Shown: piece after piece, positions 43,550-53,657 of the stretch
Position numbering within the stretch: position 1 is the stretch's first letter
Layout of the letters: the number at the start of each line of letters is the position of its first letter
DNA from: Sacculina carcini
Taxonomy: Eukaryota; Arthropoda; Thecostraca; Sacculinidae
Length of the DNA: 64,000 bases
Assembly: GCA_916048095.2 (NCBI GenBank)
Contig: OU696590.1
Coordinates: 4,941,052 to 5,005,051, forward strand
Direction of reading: 5' to 3'
Program-made: the position numbers and the translations under genes
Notes under the pieces: model-generated
The model's database searches: none
What the model saw: the letters and a program-made list of their open reading frames with translations, nothing else
Told to the model about the DNA's origin: nothing

Positions 43550-46500
43550 TCAATCACCTACGAAATAATCGTCCATCCAAGGCGGACGTCTCCTCTCTCT
43601 GGTAGATCTCCGAAGAATGTGCTCACTCCGGTCTTCTTCGGCTCCATTATGTATGTCAGTTGTCTCGAGCACTTCGTTCGTGTCCGCTGCACAGTCATCT
43701 GGAGTCTGATTGTCCACGTCTTGACCACCGGCGTCATCTCGATTATTGTCTTCATCATACACACGCCGCAGATCTAGTAGATGCCTCGGTACTCCATCCA
43801 CCGATACATTGTTTGAGGACTGAATCCCGGTCACTCTTCCTTTTGACCAATGCGACGTACATCTTGCCCCAGGTGGCTTTACCCACACCTCATCGCCGAT
43901 TTCTATGCCCGAGTTCTTCTCGCCGTCGTCATTGTGGGCTGGCAAAACCTCCGGATGTCGCCAGGCATATGTGTAGACACTGTGATGCGGCGCCTTGTCT
44001 TCAATTCGATCCGATTTGGGCGCCATGTTGTACCAAAATACCGCCTCGAGCGGGGAGATGCCAGCTCTCTCCGCTATCCTCTTTATCGTACGATGATGCC
44101 GTTCGACAATACCGTTTCCGCTGGGTCGATAAGCCGCTCGGAAAAACCTGCTGATTTTCCAGCCATCGAGGGTTTCCCTGAGTAATTCTGACTTGAACAC
44201 CGTTCCATTGTCCATCAGCACTTGTTCAACAGGCCCTCGCTCATAAAATACTTGGTTCAGGATATTTGAAATCTCATTTGCCGACTCTGCACGCAGCTCT
44301 CGCCATATCGCGAACCTTCCAGGGCCGCAATCAACAATAGAAAGAAATGGACGATATCTGAAATGAGTAACATCGACTGCCAATCTTGTCCAGACTGTTG
44401 GCACGTGCAGCTCGCCCGCCTCGTGAGTCACCGGCGCAGGATCGATAGACTGACACTCCAGACAGCTCTTCACCACACGTTTCACCTGTTCACGTGCCAC
44501 AGTAGGGTCCACTTGCTTAGCGAGAGATAACGTTCTGTCAACGCCCATATGATGACTACGGTGGAGATCTTTCACTCTTTCCAACGCCATGCCGCATGTT
44601 TCGTTTACCGGTTTTCTCTCGAGCTTCAGCATCCATTGCCTGCTGATGCGCGTCAATGAGTCTGCTTTGTTACTTGCTGTAGGAACAAGAATCAATCTCA
44701 CTTCGAGACGCAATTCATCAATTAACTCCTTGACTACTCCCAGTCGTCGTTTCACAAGAACTTCTGCAGCTCCTTTTGTCTTCACTCTGTTCTCGTCGGA
44801 TAGTGTGGCACGCAACCAGCCAAAAACTGTAGCGGAGTCGGTGCGTACTTCTATACATCCTAATCCCCACTTTATTGCAAGATTGAGTCCTCTGGATACA
44901 GCTTCAAGCTCAGCGACGTTTATATGATTGAAGTCATCTTTTTTCCTCTGCCACGAGGCATCTTCCACTACGATTCCGTCGATTTCGATTACTGTTCCAA
45001 TAGCCTGATTACTGGCGTCACACCAGACAACACCAGATTTCGATTCTGAAACCGACCATTTTCCCTGCACTGGATCTTCGCTTTTCACTTGTTCTAGCAT
45101 GTCGTGTGTAACAGACAGAACTTCCTCCCGGACTGTGTCATCCCAGCCACCATCGGATGAATGACGTTTGACATAGCTGCACGCCGGTCTGAGCCACCCG
45201 GCAATGGGATAGTGGCCCAACAATTTCCCACATAAAGAAAACAGTTGGCGTTTAGTCAGTGTACGATCTACCTGCGGTAACTCATTTCCCCGACGAAACT
45301 CCAGCAAGCCCGCTGCATTTCTCTGCACTCTCAGACCAAGCACTGCACCGCCAACAATTGGAGTCGGATCTTTGGCAATCAGTCCATACTTGCGCAAATG
45401 ATCAACCACATGATTCGGGTTCACTTTTGTTGTATCAACCACAATATCATCGATATAGGAATCGGTTGCTTCACGGATAACTTTTGACTTCTCCAGCACT
45501 CTGCGCAAAATTCTGGTCATGATTCGCGGTGCTGAGCTGAGACCAAACCCCAATCTCGTGAGGCAGTATGTTATGCCCCCATACTTAACCAGTTGATACT
45601 GCCAGAGCTTCGGATGCACACGTATTTGGAGATATGCTGACTTCAAGTCAACCAGCGCCGTCGCACCTCTGATTCGTCGCCATCGCCGAAGCTTTTCCGC
45701 GCAAACATCGATGTAATCATCACCAGTGTGACTGCTGACATATTCGTTTAGCTCCCTGAAGTCAATCACTGGACGCGTTTTGTGTTTGGTTGTTTGCACA
45801 ACCGCCAACAATGGTGATACTCCTCTCTTGACTTGTTGTGACCACGGCACCAATATTCCTTCGCTTATCCAGCGCTTCACTTCTTTGTCAAACTCCTCCT
45901 TACATCCTCCTTTCAACGTTTGTTCGTAACATCCAATTGACTTGGTCAAAACAGGTGACGTTTCCTTCAGAAACCACTCGACTTCCCAATAACTACCATT
46001 CAATTTCGCTGAAAAATCTTTGTCACTGAACTGGTCTTCAAAGAACTCAGACTTCAACCTTCCATCAGACATGCTCATCTTGCAACATTCGGTGTTTTCA
46101 TCCTCCTTCGGATGTACTGCAGTCCCGCTAACAGCAATAACGCTTGAAAACGCGTCAACATTACTGTTTTTCCCCGGCTGTTTTAGCAACTTTCCGAACT
46201 CCACTCCACGTTTTGTGATTGTGACTTTTTCAAACTGATTAATGATGTCCATTCCGAGAATTACATCGAACCCACTCACTACTTCCGGAAGGACAAGCAC
46301 TTGCGCATGCAATTCTTCACCATTGACCACGATACACGTTTTACACGTACCTAAACACAAAATTTCACTTCCGTCTACTGTGACGACACGCTTTGGCTCC
46401 TTAATAAATGCCAAGCCACATTTTGCAGACACAATACTTTTTGAACACCCGGTGTCGATCATAGCCGTCACTGTTCGTCCACAAATTCGTACTCTCGCAC

Positions 46501-47323
46501 TCATTAGACCCCCGCGTTGCGCCTCCACTGTACAGAGGGGGAGCTTCTTGGCGCTGAAGCCCCCCCTACATCGTTTCCCTTTGCGCACTTTGCTGCAACA
46601 TGTCCTGTCTGACCGCAATTGACTATCGCGGAACGTCACGCACACTATCGCGGAACGTCTGCAGTGTCGCGCCATATGGGCACCTCCGCAGTTGAAGCAT
46701 CGTCCGTTGACGTTCCGACGACGTTCGACTGAACGTCGAATGGCAGCTGCTCCAGCCACGGTGTCATCAGCTGAATCATCACCGGCCGCTACACATGCCG
46801 CCATGGTTCCAGAACTAGCTGAAGCATCTGCCCGTGTCAATATACGAGCCCTCGAGATCAGACGACTCATGGTTACTGTCTGCATATCGTCTTCCTGTAG
46901 TCCTGCCGAAACTCGGTCCGGAAACCCACTAATGAACGCCAACTTCACCGAAAGTTCCAATCCCTGACTGACAAAACCGCACAAGCCAGCGAGTCGTCTA
47001 AGCTCATTTGCGTACACATCCACTTGCTCTCCTTGCCACTTCTTCTTCGTCAGCATGGCAAATGATTCGACTGGATTGGGGGAAAACGCTTCTCGCAGTT
47101 TGGATTTGATCAAATCGTACCTTGACTGCGCCTCTTCATTGAGCTCGAGGTAGAGTGACAATGCTCCTCCTTCCAGAAATAGTGGCACAAAGGCATGCAG
47201 CTCAGTCACTCCTGTCAGCTTGGCCACAAGTTCTGCCTTCTTCAACCATGCGACTACGTCGCCAGTACCGTCAAAATTCTTCATCATTGTTGTAGCCGAA
47301 ATAGCTTGTGGTTTGATGTCCAT
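43550..47323 (-). CDS. LTR-4 fused gag-pol polyprotein, intact
   Basis: A single frame of 1257 codons. The first Met (47323) lies inside the LTR; Met at 47287, after the primer site and aligned with the gag start of LTR-2, is the likelier start. Gag has FDGTGDVVAWLKKAELVAK and one CCHC knuckle (CFNCGGAHMARHC). A 16-bp duplication near 46622-46659 then shifts into the pol frame, losing the second knuckle. The protease has MIDTGCSKSIV (Asp ~290). RT has LVDLKSAYLQIRV and SYIDDIVV (Tyr ~623). RNase H has VVWCDASNQAIGTV. Integrase has HHMGVDRTLSLAK, CLECQSIDPAP, AVDVTHFRY, LMDNGTVFK and GNGIVERHHR. All catalytic motifs are present, so this is the best candidate here for an active element, provided the fused form makes particles. 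Confidence 0.93.
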   Translation of the reverse strand: MDIKPQAISATTMMKNFDGTGDVVAWLKKAELVAKLTGVTELHAFVPLFLEGGALSLYLELNEEAQSRYDLIKSKLREAFSPNPVESFAMLTKKKWQGEQVDVYANELRRLAGLCGFVSQGLELSVKLAFISGFPDRVSAGLQEDDMQTVTMSRLISRARILTRADASASSGTMAACVAAGDDSADDTVAGAAAIRRSVERRRNVNGRCFNCGGAHMARHCRRSAIVCVTFRDSQLRSDRTCCSKVRKGKRCRGGFSAKKLPLCTVEAQRGGLMSARVRICGRTVTAMIDTGCSKSIVSAKCGLAFIKEPKRVVTVDGSEILCLGTCKTCIVVNGEELHAQVLVLPEVVSGFDVILGMDIINQFEKVTITKRGVEFGKLLKQPGKNSNVDAFSSVIAVSGTAVHPKEDENTECCKMSMSDGRLKSEFFEDQFSDKDFSAKLNGSYWEVEWFLKETSPVLTKSIGCYEQTLKGGCKEEFDKEVKRWISEGILVPWSQQVKRGVSPLLAVVQTTKHKTRPVIDFRELNEYVSSHTGDDYIDVCAEKLRRWRRIRGATALVDLKSAYLQIRVHPKLWQYQLVKYGGITYCLTRLGFGLSSAPRIMTRILRRVLEKSKVIREATDSYIDDIVVDTTKVNPNHVVDHLRKYGLIAKDPTPIVGGAVLGLRVQRNAAGLLEFRRGNELPQVDRTLTKRQLFSLCGKLLGHYPIAGWLRPACSYVKRHSSDGGWDDTVREEVLSVTHDMLEQVKSEDPVQGKWSVSESKSGVVWCDASNQAIGTVIEIDGIVVEDASWQRKKDDFNHINVAELEAVSRGLNLAIKWGLGCIEVRTDSATVFGWLRATLSDENRVKTKGAAEVLVKRRLGVVKELIDELRLEVRLILVPTASNKADSLTRISRQWMLKLERKPVNETCGMALERVKDLHRSHHMGVDRTLSLAKQVDPTVAREQVKRVVKSCLECQSIDPAPVTHEAGELHVPTVWTRLAVDVTHFRYRPFLSIVDCGPGRFAIWRELRAESANEISNILNQVFYERGPVEQVLMDNGTVFKSELLRETLDGWKISRFFRAAYRPSGNGIVERHHRTIKRIAERAGISPLEAVFWYNMAPKSDRIEDKAPHHSVYTYAWRHPEVLPAHNDDGEKNSGIEIGDEVWVKPPGARCTSHWSKGRVTGIQSSNNVSVDGVPRHLLDLRRVYDEDNNRDDAGGQDVDNQTPDDCAADTNEVLETTDIHNGAEEDRSEHILRRSTRERRRPPWMDDYFVGD
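47295..47306 (-). other. LTR-4 primer site matching the 5' end of tRNA-Phe
   Basis: The plus strand reads GCCGAAATAGCT, identical to nucleotides 1-12 of eukaryotic tRNA-Phe, and touches the LTR with no gap. On the sense strand its complement is where minus-strand DNA synthesis would start. No TGG-type site is present. Confidence 0.75.
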
Positions 47324-47810
47324 TTTTACACCACGAAAACAAAACTACCTTGTAAAATGATGAACTCTATTGATGCGGACAACAAATATGATTTAACAAC
47401 AACAAGATGAAAACTCACACTTACACAGTAGAGCAATAATCTCTCTCTAGGCTGGCATAAATTATATCCACACAAACAGCACACAGAAGACTACCCCGAC
47501 CAGTCCACACATAACCACACAACGCACGATGAGCACTACCACACCACTCCCGTCATTACATACGAGCCGCTAACACCAGTACACGCTGCATACCAACATA
47601 CAAACACGAAGTAGAATCACACGCATAAATACAGTGACGCACATACACACACACATACACAAGTCTACGCTCAGTCACACACAGGTACACACACAAGTCT
47701 ACGCTCGCAGGCGCACACGCTCTCCTACACTCACGCTCAACTCAGCAAACGCATTCACACCCACATTCATTCCTTCGCACAGCGTTCAATTTCTGACCAA
47801 CAATACCACA
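47307..47810 (-). repeat. LTR-4 5' LTR
   Basis: Upstream LTR in element orientation. The only difference from the other copy that I find is one C/T in the (CA)n block near 47654. Confidence 0.95.
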
Positions 47811-48509
47811 GAAAGAGTGGCAGAACTACGGAAGATCGACGCCCTGGAGACCGTCGTGCCTCTGTTCCTCGATGGGCCGGCGTACGCAGTGTTCTGTGAA
47901 ATGGATGAGGTCAAAAAGTGTGTGTATTCGGAGATCAAAAGATCACTGCTGGACGCTTTCGCTACAGACAGGTTCTCGGCATACGAAATGTTCACCGCGT
48001 GCAAGTGGAAGGGAGAACCAGCCGATGTTTACATGGCAAGCCTGAGGCGGCTTGCTAAGCTTGCAAATATTGAGTGTGACAACGTTCTCAAGAACACTTT
48101 TGTGGTGGGATTGCCGCGTGAGGTCTCACGAGGATTGAGAACCATGCCGAATCTGACAACAATTGCTTTGGCGTCGGTCGTCGAGCGTGCACGCATCCTT
48201 TTGATAGAGATCGGCGAGGGTAGTACTGCGATGGTGGCACGAAACACGCAACACTTTCGCAATGAGAAAATACAATATTCGACGCAGAGGAGGTGTTTCA
48301 ATTGTGGTGGCCCTCATCTCGCAAGGTACTGCAATGCGCGGAGCAGCGGTGTTCCATTGCAAAATGTGAGTCGCCAAATTGAATGTTTCGGATGCGGGGG
48401 ACCGCATCTAAGGCGAAACTGTCCTCGCGAACAAGAAAGAACACAACAGACGGGAAGCGACGAGGGGAGATCTGGTGCCCCAGCAGCTCTCCCACTGACC
48501 AGTCAGTAA
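47811..48509 (+). pseudogene. LTR-5 gag, main part
   Basis: It continues from the insertion point as ERVAELRKIDALETVVPLFL, then SLRRLAKLANIECDNVLKN. Two CCHC zinc knuckles follow (CFNCGGPHLARYC and CFGCGGPHLRRNC). It ends at the TAA at 48507-48509. The layout equals LTR-2 gag. Without its N-terminus, removed by the LTR-4 insertion, it cannot be expressed normally. Pol overlaps the 3' end in a different frame. Confidence 0.88.
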
Positions 48510-48928
48510 TGGCGCTTCCGCGTGTACCAGCGGTAGTCAATAGTAGAAATGTGCATGCTGTGATGGACACGGGCTGCACAATGTCGATCGTGTCTCGATC
48601 GATTGCTGCAAATGCGCGTGGCAGCTGCAGCGTGACTACCGTCGATGGTCGTAGAGTGCCGTGTGCTGGTACGGACAAGGTGCGAGTGGCTGTAGGTGGG
48701 GTGGAACTCTGGTTGCCTGTGATAGTGGCTAACGATCTATTGGGCGAGGTTGAAGTGATTCTTGGCATGGACGTCGTTGAGAGGCTCGGGGGCGTATATG
48801 TGGACGAGCGTGGTGTAGTATTGGGGCCTAGAGATTGTTCGGTGCCTAATGGCGGTCCGGTGTGCAATGTGACGGCAGGTACTGTTACGGCGGCTTTCGC
48901 CGTAACAGTACTTAGGAACAGTACCTAG
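48383..48928 (+). pseudogene. LTR-5 pol start: aspartic protease only
   Basis: The frame overlaps the gag end. The protease reads VHAVMDTGCTMSIVSRS with the DTG catalytic triad, then VILGMDVVERLGGVYV. It is the counterpart of the LTR-2 protease (ALVDTGCSG, VIGMNIIDKLGG). After about 48880 the sequence passes into a hairpin and short repeats and stops at 48928, so RT, RNase H and integrase are missing. Confidence 0.85.
48879..48911. other. Perfect 14-bp hairpin with 5-nt loop
   Basis: GTACTGTTACGGCG (48879-48892), loop GCTTT, CGCCGTAACAGTAC (48898-48911). It is at the point where LTR-5 pol coding ends. Confidence 0.9.
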
Positions 48929-48953
48929 GTAACAGTACCCAGTATCTAGGTGG
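48902..48953. repeat. Short AACAGTAC(C/T)TAGG direct repeats
   Basis: Three neighbouring units share AACAGTAC and TAGG; the third has an inserted CCAGTATC. They overlap the right stem of the hairpin at 48879-48911. Confidence 0.75.
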
Positions 48954-48956
48954 CGT

Positions 48957-49130
48957 TGCATGGGCGCGTAACAGCTACACAGTGTAAACAAGCGGACAAA
49001 GCTGAAACAGCTATTTACAGAAACAATAATGAAAACAATGAAGAGCACATATATTATGCATACATATTATGCACGTACATACATGCACGTACATATTTCA
49101 CAGTTTAAGTAATACAATGAACACAGACAT
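48957..49130 (-). repeat. 3' UTR fragment of LINE family B
   Basis: It is similar to 62886-63060: shared GGGCGCG, CAGCTACACAGT, AAGCGGACA, TATTTAC and TTTAAGTAA.GCAATGAACAC-like blocks, in the same order and orientation. Only the 3' end is present, as usual for 5'-truncated LINE copies. Confidence 0.65.
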
Positions 49131-49222
49131 GATTTCAGACATAACAAGAATGTTTGCCAAGCCTGGCGCGGCTGACACGTTGAACGTTTCAAAATAAACT
49201 GCTGCACGATTGTTTTTCATGT

Positions 49223-49231
49223 GGTTGTGTT
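49223..49231. other. Left 9-bp target duplication of the foldback element
   Basis: GGTTGTGTT directly before the first base of the inverted arm; identical to 60346-60354. Confidence 0.85.
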
Positions 49232-52200
49232 GAGTCTAGTACCTTTGGTGCGACATCCACTTCACGCGACGCTGTTTTGCACTGTACATACCTGGTACGT
49301 CATCGACTTCCGAACGAGTGACGTATTTAGGTCTAGCAGTGATGCCAGCAAGCCATAGAGAAATTGTAAGCCACTTCGTTCGACACCTTGGTTTATCACC
49401 AGATTTCCCGGTTGACCACTCATACGCGACAGTGTATCTTTGGTGCGCGTTCTGTGCGTTCGTTCTCGGTCTTTGGCGTGTGTTCTGCAGTGGTCATTTT
49501 GATGGTACGTGGTTATCTTTCTTACTAGTAGTATATTGGTATTAAGTATGGTCTGAATTGACTGCTATATCAGTACTCTCTATAATCATGTTTCCTTTTC
49601 ATTTTTGATTGTGAGATATATTGGTATTAAGTATGGTCTGAATCGACTGCTTTATCAAGAGTCTCTATAATCATGTTTCCTTTTCACCTTGATTATGAGA
49701 TATATTGGTATTAAGTATGGTCTGAATTGACTGCTTTACCAAGAGTCTCTATAATCATGTTTTCTTTTCTCCTTGATTATGAGATATATTGGTATTAAGT
49801 ATGGTCTGAATTGACTGCTTTATCAAGAGTCTCTATAATCATGTTTCCTTTTCATTTTTGATTGTGAGATATATTGGTATTAAGTATGGTCTGAATTGAC
49901 TGCTTTACCAAGAGTCTCTATAATCATGTTTCCTTTTTATTTTTGATTGTGAGATATATTGGTATTAAGTATGGTCTGAATTGACTGCTTTATCAAGAGT
50001 CTCTATAATCATGTTTCCTTTTCACCTTGATTATGAGATATATTGGTATTAAGTATGGTCTGAATTGACTGCTTTACCAAGAGTCTCTATAATCATGTTT
50101 TCTTTTCTCCTTGATTATGAGATATATTGGTATTAAGTATGGTCTGAATTGACTGCTTTATCAAGAGTCTCTATAATCATGTTTCCTTTTTCACCTTGAT
50201 TATGAGATATATTGGTATTAAGTATGGTCTGAATTGACTGCTTTACCAAGAGTCTCTATAATCATGTTTCCTTTTCATTTTTGATTATGAGATATATTGG
50301 TATTAAGTATGGTCTGAATTGACTGCTTTACCAAGAGTCTCTATAATCATGTTTTCTTTTCACCTTGATTATGAGATATATTGGTATTAAGTATGGTCTG
50401 AATTGACTGCTTTATCAAGAGTCTCTATAATCATGTTTCCTTTTCATTTTTGATTGTGAGATATATTGGTATTAAGTATGGTCTGAATTGACTGCTTTAC
50501 CAAGAGTCTCTATAATCATGTTACCTTTTCATTTTTGATTATGAGATATATTGGTATTAAGTATGGTCTGAATTGACTGCTTTACCAAGAGTCTCTATAA
50601 TCATGTTTTCTTTTCACCTTGATTATGAGATATATTGGTATTAAGTATGGTCTGAATTGACTGCTTTATCAAGAGTCTCTATAATCATGTTTCCTTTTCA
50701 TTTTTGATTGTGAGATATATTGGTATTAAGTATGGTCTGAATTGACTGCTTTATCAATACTCTCTATAATCATGTTTCCTTTTCACCTTGATTATGAGAT
50801 ATATTGGTATTAAGTATGGTCTGAATTGACTGCTTTACCAAGAGTCTCTATAATCATGTTTTCTTTTCACCTTGATTATGAGATATATTGGTATTAAGTA
50901 TGGTCTGAATTGACTGCTTTATCAAGAGTCTCTATAATCATGTTTTCTTTTCACCTTGATTATGAGATATATTGGTATTAAGTATGGTCTGAATTGACTG
51001 CTTTACCAAGACTCTCTATAATCATGTTTTCTTTTCACCTTGATTATGAGATATATTGGTATTAAGTATGGTCTGAATTGACTGCTTTATCAAGAGTCTC
51101 TATAATCATGTTTCCTTTTTCACCTTAATTATGAGATATATTGGTATTAAGTATGGTCTGAATTGACTACTTTATCAAGAGTCTCTATAATCAATTTTCA
51201 GCCACCTGATTCATTGTGATCCTGAGGTGCTTATTTGTCACATTAATAGACAGTATTTGTCGTGTTATGTATGCTGGTGTTGACATGTAACCTGATCGCA
51301 TGCCGTGTTTTGTTTTGTTTTTCAACTGAGTCGCCGGCGCGCTGTGCATGCAGTCTCGGGGCTCATCACAGTACTTGATCGAGGCTGGGTGGAGGATTGA
51401 TCATCTCGTCGCCCACATCGAGATTAAGAACGGCCTTGTATCGTGCTGTATGTAGTGTCTGGTTTCTGGATGTGGCAGGGCAACTGACATGCATTCTCAC
51501 TGCATGCGTGTTCAGCCGACGACGACGGTGATTACTAATTGTTCAGTTATCACGTCCACGTTTCAATTGTTTTCTCGTGTGTTGGCTTGCGTGCATGTGC
51601 TGTAGTGTTTGGTGACGATGTGTGTGTGTGTGTGATTGATTCAGTGGATCGTGTATTGTTATGCAGTAGTGTTACGAGATCGCAGCTTCGCTCGTACTGT
51701 TTTTGCTTCATTATTCAAGTCATGTTTTATATCACCAGTGTTCTTGCACTATTATCTCTTGGCTCGGTTATAGACATTAATTCGTCTCAAATTAGCACTT
51801 TATTGCATTATATTTTTTGCATCGAATTTTCGTTTTTGCGTTTTTCTTACCTCGTTCGTTCTTACCTCGCCTTGTTTGTGCGATTTTTTCAGCTCCACAC
51901 AAAACTTCAAAACCCAACTTCTTCCTAACTTAATTTTGCCTATATCCGCCCGAGTGGTATATTTCGCTTGAAATTCAATATAAATGTTTGTGAACTTTTT
52001 GCAAACAGTGCTGAATTTTCTCAACTGTTCACCCGTTCTACTTTATCTCTCAATATGTGTTTATTGTTGTGTCTTTTTCTCTGTTTCTCATGTTGCTTCA
52101 TGTTATCATATAGTGTCATGTGTCAGTGTTTATTGCACCATGACTGTTTTTGTTTGTGTGCTGTGTCCACTAATTGCGCGCTTGTATAATATGCTACGTT

Positions 52201-53656
52201 GTTACTGTTGTTTCGTGGTCTTATGACATTCTTGTATTGTGCATATATTGGCTGGCTATGATATGTATAAGACATTCAGGGTAACATTATTATATCGTGC
52301 GTTATGAGCATTTGGTGGACCTGATTTTTGTTGTAATCATTTGTAATCGTCGTCTCTGTTCTTACATGTCTTCTAACCAATACATTGTTACATATTATAT
52401 TGTTTAGTGGCGGACAGAGTGCGTAGCGAAACGAAGAGTTTAATCAAGTACATCGTCGAGCACATGTGCGTATTCCAGAAGCGTTTTTCTAGTGTGTACG
52501 TGTAGTTTACCAATATTGTAATTGAAATTCATATTGATTTTCCTATCAGTGTTTGTTTTTCACATTCGCTCTACACACCGTGTCATGTAGTTGAACTTTT
52601 GTGGCGTTGGTCTCATCACGGAGCTTCACTGGACCAATTTTCTGGACCGACTATATGCTGCGACATACACGACTGCAGATCAGATTGTAATGACACACAA
52701 ACACATTGCTGCAATCTCAGAGAAGACTGTGCGCTTGTGTGCTTGGTAACAGTGTTTTGTATGTTTTGTAACAGCGGAGCGACCTCAAAACTACACACAA
52801 ATATACATGCACACACACATGAATATTTACATTTTCATTTCGTTCAATTTCTACACAATTTCTAGGTTTTGCAGACAGTACAATAATTACAATGTGGACT
52901 TGAACAAACATACACACATACATGTACGTTCATTCATAACAACATACAAACACGTACATTCGGCGTGAGTGTGGATTTATCACTGTCACTGACAGGTCCG
53001 TTAGAATCCTTCGGCATTTCGGCAAGCAAGCATTTCGGCATCAAGACAGAACGTGATGTATAGCCAAAAGGACCGCACGCACATGTATACAAGTATAAGC
53101 AGTCAGGCAGGCTGGAAAACATGGCTGACAGCCACTAACCCTTCTGCTTTTCAAAACAGGTCTTATTTTCACCATGTATGACCGATATTCCACCCCTGTT
53201 GACCGATATACACATATCCACACGCACTCACACACAGGCAAACAGAACACCGACCCTCGTCTTCCCCTACACACGCGTACACGCGCACAAACACACACAG
53301 ATACACACAAACATACACCGCCGGCACAGGCACAAAGGCCAGTGACAGCGGCGATATAACATGATAACAGAAAGACGTGCGAATGCAAACGACAGTTATG
53401 CATAGAAAAACGATATAAATATTTGTATAACATTTGAATATTTATAATATTTGAATAACATTGGTAGACCAAAACAATGCAAATTCATCAAATCCTACAA
53501 TACAAGCTATATACAATGCCAGAAATTCTTTACAACTATTATAACATACACATTCAATATCTCATTCACAGCGAATACTTCGGCTTTATGCAGAATTTTC
53601 CGATCATCAGATATTTGGAGCAAGTGTTTAAATATTTGATATTTAAAGATAATATA
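49232..53656 (+). repeat. Left arm of the foldback element
   Basis: Inverted copy of 56350-60345. From the outside in: a unique ~300-bp end, the 84-bp array (49531-51200), about 2.4 kb of unique sequence, then the Gypsy-1 LTR at 53658. Open frames inside are mirror copies with no recognisable domain. Confidence 0.95.
49531..51200 (+). repeat. 84-bp minisatellite, about 20 units
   Basis: The unit contains GAGATATATTGGTATTAAG, GGTCTGAATTGACTGCTTTA and AGAGTCTCTATAATCATGTT. Variants alternate CACCTTGATTAT with CATTTTTGATTGT and TACCAAG with TATCAAG. Confidence 0.95.
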
Positions 53657-53657
53657 A

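Larger units (their letters stand above)
43023..47810 (-). mobile_element. LTR-4: young, full-length LTR retrotransposon (minus strand)
   Basis: Two 504-bp LTRs (43023-43526 and 47307-47810) differ at a single position that I can find, so the insertion is very recent. Between them is one long ORF. The purine tract (AAGGGGGAG, 43527-43535) abuts the 3' LTR, and a tRNA-Phe-like primer site (47295-47306) abuts the 5' LTR. It sits inside the gag of LTR-5. No target duplication is visible (AACTA on the left, GAAAG on the right). Confidence 0.95.
42947..48930 (+). mobile_element. LTR-5: plus-strand LTR element split by LTR-4, 3'-truncated
   Basis: Gag starts at 42947-43022, is interrupted by the complete LTR-4 element, and continues at 47811. 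Protease follows (48383-48928), and then the element ends near 48930 without RT. Joining the flanks restores the gag register around the insertion point, apart from two small deletions on the left side. Family membership with LTR-2/LTR-4 is shown by the gag, the CCHC knuckles and the primer site. Confidence 0.82.

Noticed and set aside
51539..51928. 129-codon frame in the left foldback arm (mirrored at 58074-58463)
   Set aside because: It is conserved only because the arms are inverted copies. The sequence is Phe/Val/Cys-rich with no domain and does not look like a transposase.
53041..53472. 143-codon minus-strand frame and its mirror at 56530-56961
   Set aside because: Arm symmetry and a (TG)n tract explain it; no protein family is recognisable.
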